A stretch of 14,689 nucleotides of DNA from Candidatus Iainarchaeum sp. (GTDB lineage: Archaea > Iainarchaeota > Iainarchaeia > Iainarchaeales > DTGL01). Under the pieces are notes generated by a model. It saw nothing but the letters and a program-made list of their open reading frames with translations. It did no database searches and was not told the DNA's origin. The stretch is taken from positions 1 through 14,689 of the forward strand of contig JAFCEU010000009.1 of NCBI GenBank assembly GCA_017608995.1, written 5' to 3'. How positions within the stretch are numbered: the first letter of the stretch is position 1; each line of letters starts with the position of its first letter. Both the position numbers and the translations under genes were made by a program. Positions 13,084 to 14,689 of this stretch are shown one piece after another.

Positions 13084-14372
13084 CTACAACCCGCTATTTC
13101 TCTGCCCATCCAAAAGTAATTGCTGCTGCATTGAAGCTAAAATCTGCTGAACTCTGTCAGGATTCGCTTTTGAAAGGTTTTTGACCATATCTAACAGCTG
13201 AACCAGAACAATTGAGCCTTTCTCATCCAAATGCTTTATCTCGTCCACTTCGTATTGTGCTGAGGGTTTCAATGGAAGCCAGCACTTCTCGCAGTATTCA
13301 AAGGTGACATCGTTTACATGGCCACAGCGGGGGCACTTCAAAGGCTTCAGAATATCTTCTTTCTTTTCCTCCTTCTTCAGACCGTAGAGTTTCAGGATTG
13401 CATCGTCCATCTGCTTGCCGCTCAAGTGCACATAGCGAGCTGCCATATCCGAATCACGGACCCATCCGAAGTACTCCTTCATCTGCGCTTCCGTTAAGAA
13501 CTGCGCCAAATAAGTTGCTCTGGAGTGTCTGAAGTTGTGCGGGTTCACAGGTTTTTTCAGGCCTGCCCTTCTTGCAATTTTGTGAAGCTGAAGTCTCATT
13601 GTATCATAGGTCATCAAAGAAACTTTATCCACATTTGTGCTGACCCAGAGAGGTGCTTCCGGATCCTCTCTTCTAGGATGGTGGTTTATTCACTCCAGCA
13701 GATAAGGAGCAGCACTAATCAGGCGGATTCTTCGCAGGCCTGTTTTTCCGTTTATTGTGATCTTACAGCCAAACTCATCAAAGACGACATGCTTTATTTT
13801 CATTGTTCCGATTTCGCCAGCTCTCACACCGGATTCCCATAGGACTGCAACAAGCGCTTTGTCCCGTTTGTTCTCGCAGAATTTGAGAAGAAGCTTTACA
13901 TCCTCTGGTGTGAGCAGCTCCTCAGGGAGCTTCTTGATTCGGTTTTCCTTGACACGCATCCAAGCAACACATTCTGGGTACTCGTTGTCGCCGTTAAGCC
14001 ACTTGTGGAACACTTTAAGAACCTTGATGTAGGTGTGCACGGTTTCTTGAGATAGCCCCTTTCTCTTAAGCTCTGCTATGAATTTCATGTAATCTTCCTT
14101 TGTGGCTTTATCAAAGTCTTTGCCCAAAGCGATAGCAACAATTTTCAGAATATTTGTTTGTCTTGATATTCTCGCAACACTGAGATCTCTAGCAAAGTTG
14201 TAGTCGTGGAATTTGAGAATCAGCTCTTTGTTGCGCTTCGATATCTTTTTGGATTTTTGTCGTGGAATTTGAGAATCAGCTCTTTGTTGCGCTTCGATAT
14301 CTTTTTGGATTTTTTAATAGATTCTATTTCCTTATCTAAAAGCTTCTTATAATCGTGGAATTTTTCATACAT
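13084..14372 (-). pseudogene. Tyrosine recombinase (archaeal integrase), broken by a duplication and a nonsense codon
   Basis: From the ATG at 14372, minus strand, a tyrosine recombinase reads MYEKFHDYKKLLDK and on. An exact 56-bp duplication shifts the frame to a stop at 14220-14222. With one copy removed, the frame runs through the core-binding domain (KDFDKATKEDYMKF) and catalytic Arg (SGVRAGEI), the hairpin Lys (INGKTG), then YLLE and an in-frame TGA at 13690-13692. It continues INHHPRREDPEAPLWVS, HNFRHSRAT (His and Arg), FGW, RYVHL (nucleophile Tyr), and a zinc ribbon (CPRC, CEKC). The repaired protein would be about 410 residues. The two open pieces are 13690-14127 (TTG start) and 13084-13632 (GTG start). 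Each lacks part of the catalytic set. The gene lies 71 nt from tRNA-Asp on the same strand. GGAGGG precedes the ATG by 9 nt. Confidence 0.88.
14203..14314. repeat. Exact 56-bp tandem duplication inside the integrase gene
   Basis: Copies at 14203-14258 and 14259-14314 are identical, starting GTCGTGGAATTTGAG and ending CTTTTTGGATTTTT. Since 56 is not a multiple of three, the extra copy shifts the integrase frame. Removing one copy restores the ORF exactly. No flanking short direct repeats longer than a base or two are evident, so slipped replication or an assembly artefact are both possible. Confidence 0.95.
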
Positions 14373-14397
14373 TTAACTACGCCCTCCTGCACCGAAA

Positions 14398-14406
14398 AAT
14401 TTAAAA
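14398..14406 (-). promoter_or_regulatory. TATA-like element upstream of the integrase pseudogene
   Basis: On the minus strand TTTTTAAAT lies about 30 nt before the integrase ATG. A strong GGAGGG sits between it and the ATG. If transcription began 26 nt from this box, that Shine-Dalgarno motif would be left outside the transcript, so the gene may be read instead from the tRNA promoter. Confidence 0.3.
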
Positions 14407-14431
14407 AGGCAAGAGGCGGAGGGCGCCGAAC

Positions 14432-14440
14432 AAAAAAGCC
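14432..14440 (-). terminator. T-tract terminator of tRNA-Asp
   Basis: On the minus strand GGC followed by six T lies 4-12 nt beyond the 3' end of tRNA-Asp, the normal position for an archaeal tRNA terminator. Confidence 0.45.
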
Positions 14441-14443
14441 AAC

Positions 14444-14614
14444 GCCCAGGCCGGGACTCGAACCCGGATCGCAGCCTTCCTGCAATTTGCTGAATATTAG
14501 CAGCGGGTTGCTGGAGGTATCGGAACCCGCCCGTTTGGTTGCTGGGGATAATAAGGACCCGCTGGAGGTCCTTATTTCGACAGGGCCGCATCCTAACCCT
14601 TAGACTACCTGGGC
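14444..14614 (-). tRNA. tRNA-Asp (anticodon GUC) with a 100-nt intron
   Basis: Exon 1 is 14578-14614 and exon 2 is 14444-14477. The joined 71-nt tRNA has acceptor GCCCAGG/CCTGGGC, D arm GTCT/GGAT, anticodon stem CGGCC/GGCTG, loop CTGTCGA with anticodon GTC, and T arm CCGGG/CCCGG with loop TTCGAGT. The intron interrupts between positions 37 and 38, the canonical archaeal site. CCA is not encoded. A TATA-like element is at 14645-14657 (minus), about 36 nt from the 5' end. The 3' end faces the integrase gene, so this tRNA is a candidate integration target. Confidence 0.92.
14478..14577 (-). other. Archaeal tRNA intron with bulge-helix-bulge motif
   Basis: A 100-nt intron. At the splice sites, loop bases CTGT pair with intron bases GCAG as the central 4-bp helix. 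Three-nt bulges CGA and GAA sit on opposite strands, and cutting after the second base of each releases the intron exactly. A further short helix (AAT/ATT) follows. Inside lie a 10-bp hairpin (14550-14559 with 14567-14576) and a 7-bp hairpin (14503-14509 with 14524-14530). The RNA sequence ACCUCCAGC occurs in both loops, and a related UCCCCAGC lies between them. No C/D boxes were found. Confidence 0.82.
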
Positions 14615-14644
14615 ATGAAATATAATTATAAGTTAGATGCAAGG

Positions 14645-14657
14645 TTTAAAAAATAAT
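14645..14657 (-). promoter_or_regulatory. TATA box for tRNA-Asp
   Basis: On the minus strand this reads ATTATTTTTTAAA, centred about 36 nt before the mature tRNA 5' end, matching the spacing seen at tRNA-Arg. Confidence 0.4.
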
Positions 14658-14689
14658 TGCTTAGCTGCGTTCAAACACGTATATCAAGC

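Noticed and set aside
14478..14577. A C/D box guide RNA inside the tRNA-Asp intron
   Set aside because: No C box (RUGAUGA) and no D box (CUGA) could be found on the RNA strand.
14355..14603. An 82-codon plus-strand ORF with a PGLEPGSQ segment
   Set aside because: It lies across the antisense of tRNA-Asp and its intron. The PGLEPG string is a translation of the antisense T arm, a common false ORF.

Overview
The window looks like archaeal chromosomal DNA. TATA boxes sit about 25-28 nt upstream of start codons, as in leaderless transcripts, and T-rich tracts serve as terminators. One tRNA gene carries an intron with a bulge-helix-bulge splice motif. The proteins (TrmB-type regulator, CaCA antiporter, archaeal-style integrase with a zinc ribbon) fit the same picture. 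The compact, moderately AT-rich gene layout would suit a small-genome (DPANN-like) archaeon, but I cannot fix the lineage from sequence alone. TGA is used as an ordinary stop.

Left part (1-5650) is ordinary chromosome. It holds the 3' end of an acidic Glu/Pro/Thr-rich gene translationally coupled to a small lipoprotein, then tRNA-Arg(UCU). A minus-strand pair follows, a CaCA-type cation/proton or sodium/calcium exchanger overlapping a small nuclease-fold-like protein. Next come a membrane-anchored surface protein, an overlapping histone-deacetylase-like amidohydrolase/flavodoxin pair, a two-helix membrane peptide, and a glycerophosphodiester phosphodiesterase.

Middle part (5651-8640): a 319-nt gap holding a possible 26-residue ORF on the minus strand, a radical SAM/SPASM enzyme with no obvious partner, then an AbiE-type toxin-antitoxin pair. 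The AbiEi antitoxin looks complete. The AbiEii nucleotidyltransferase keeps its active-site motifs but ends at about half the usual length.

Right part (8640-14689) looks accessory. A possible structured RNA is followed by a membrane transglutaminase-like protein whose fold seems interrupted by a four-helix membrane insert. Then come a TrmB-like regulator, an HhH-GPD DNA glycosylase-like protein with four clustered cysteines, and a RecB/Cas4-like Fe-S nuclease convergent with it. Last is a tyrosine recombinase immediately downstream of tRNA-Asp(GUC). The recombinase carries two independent disabling lesions, an exact 56-bp tandem duplication that shifts the frame and an in-frame TGA. Integrase next to the 3' end of a tRNA is the classic layout of an integrated element. 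No second attachment site is visible, so this is probably a decayed, immobilised element whose cargo includes some of the defence/repair-like genes. The tRNA-Asp has a 100-nt intron built of two strong hairpins that present the same loop sequence.
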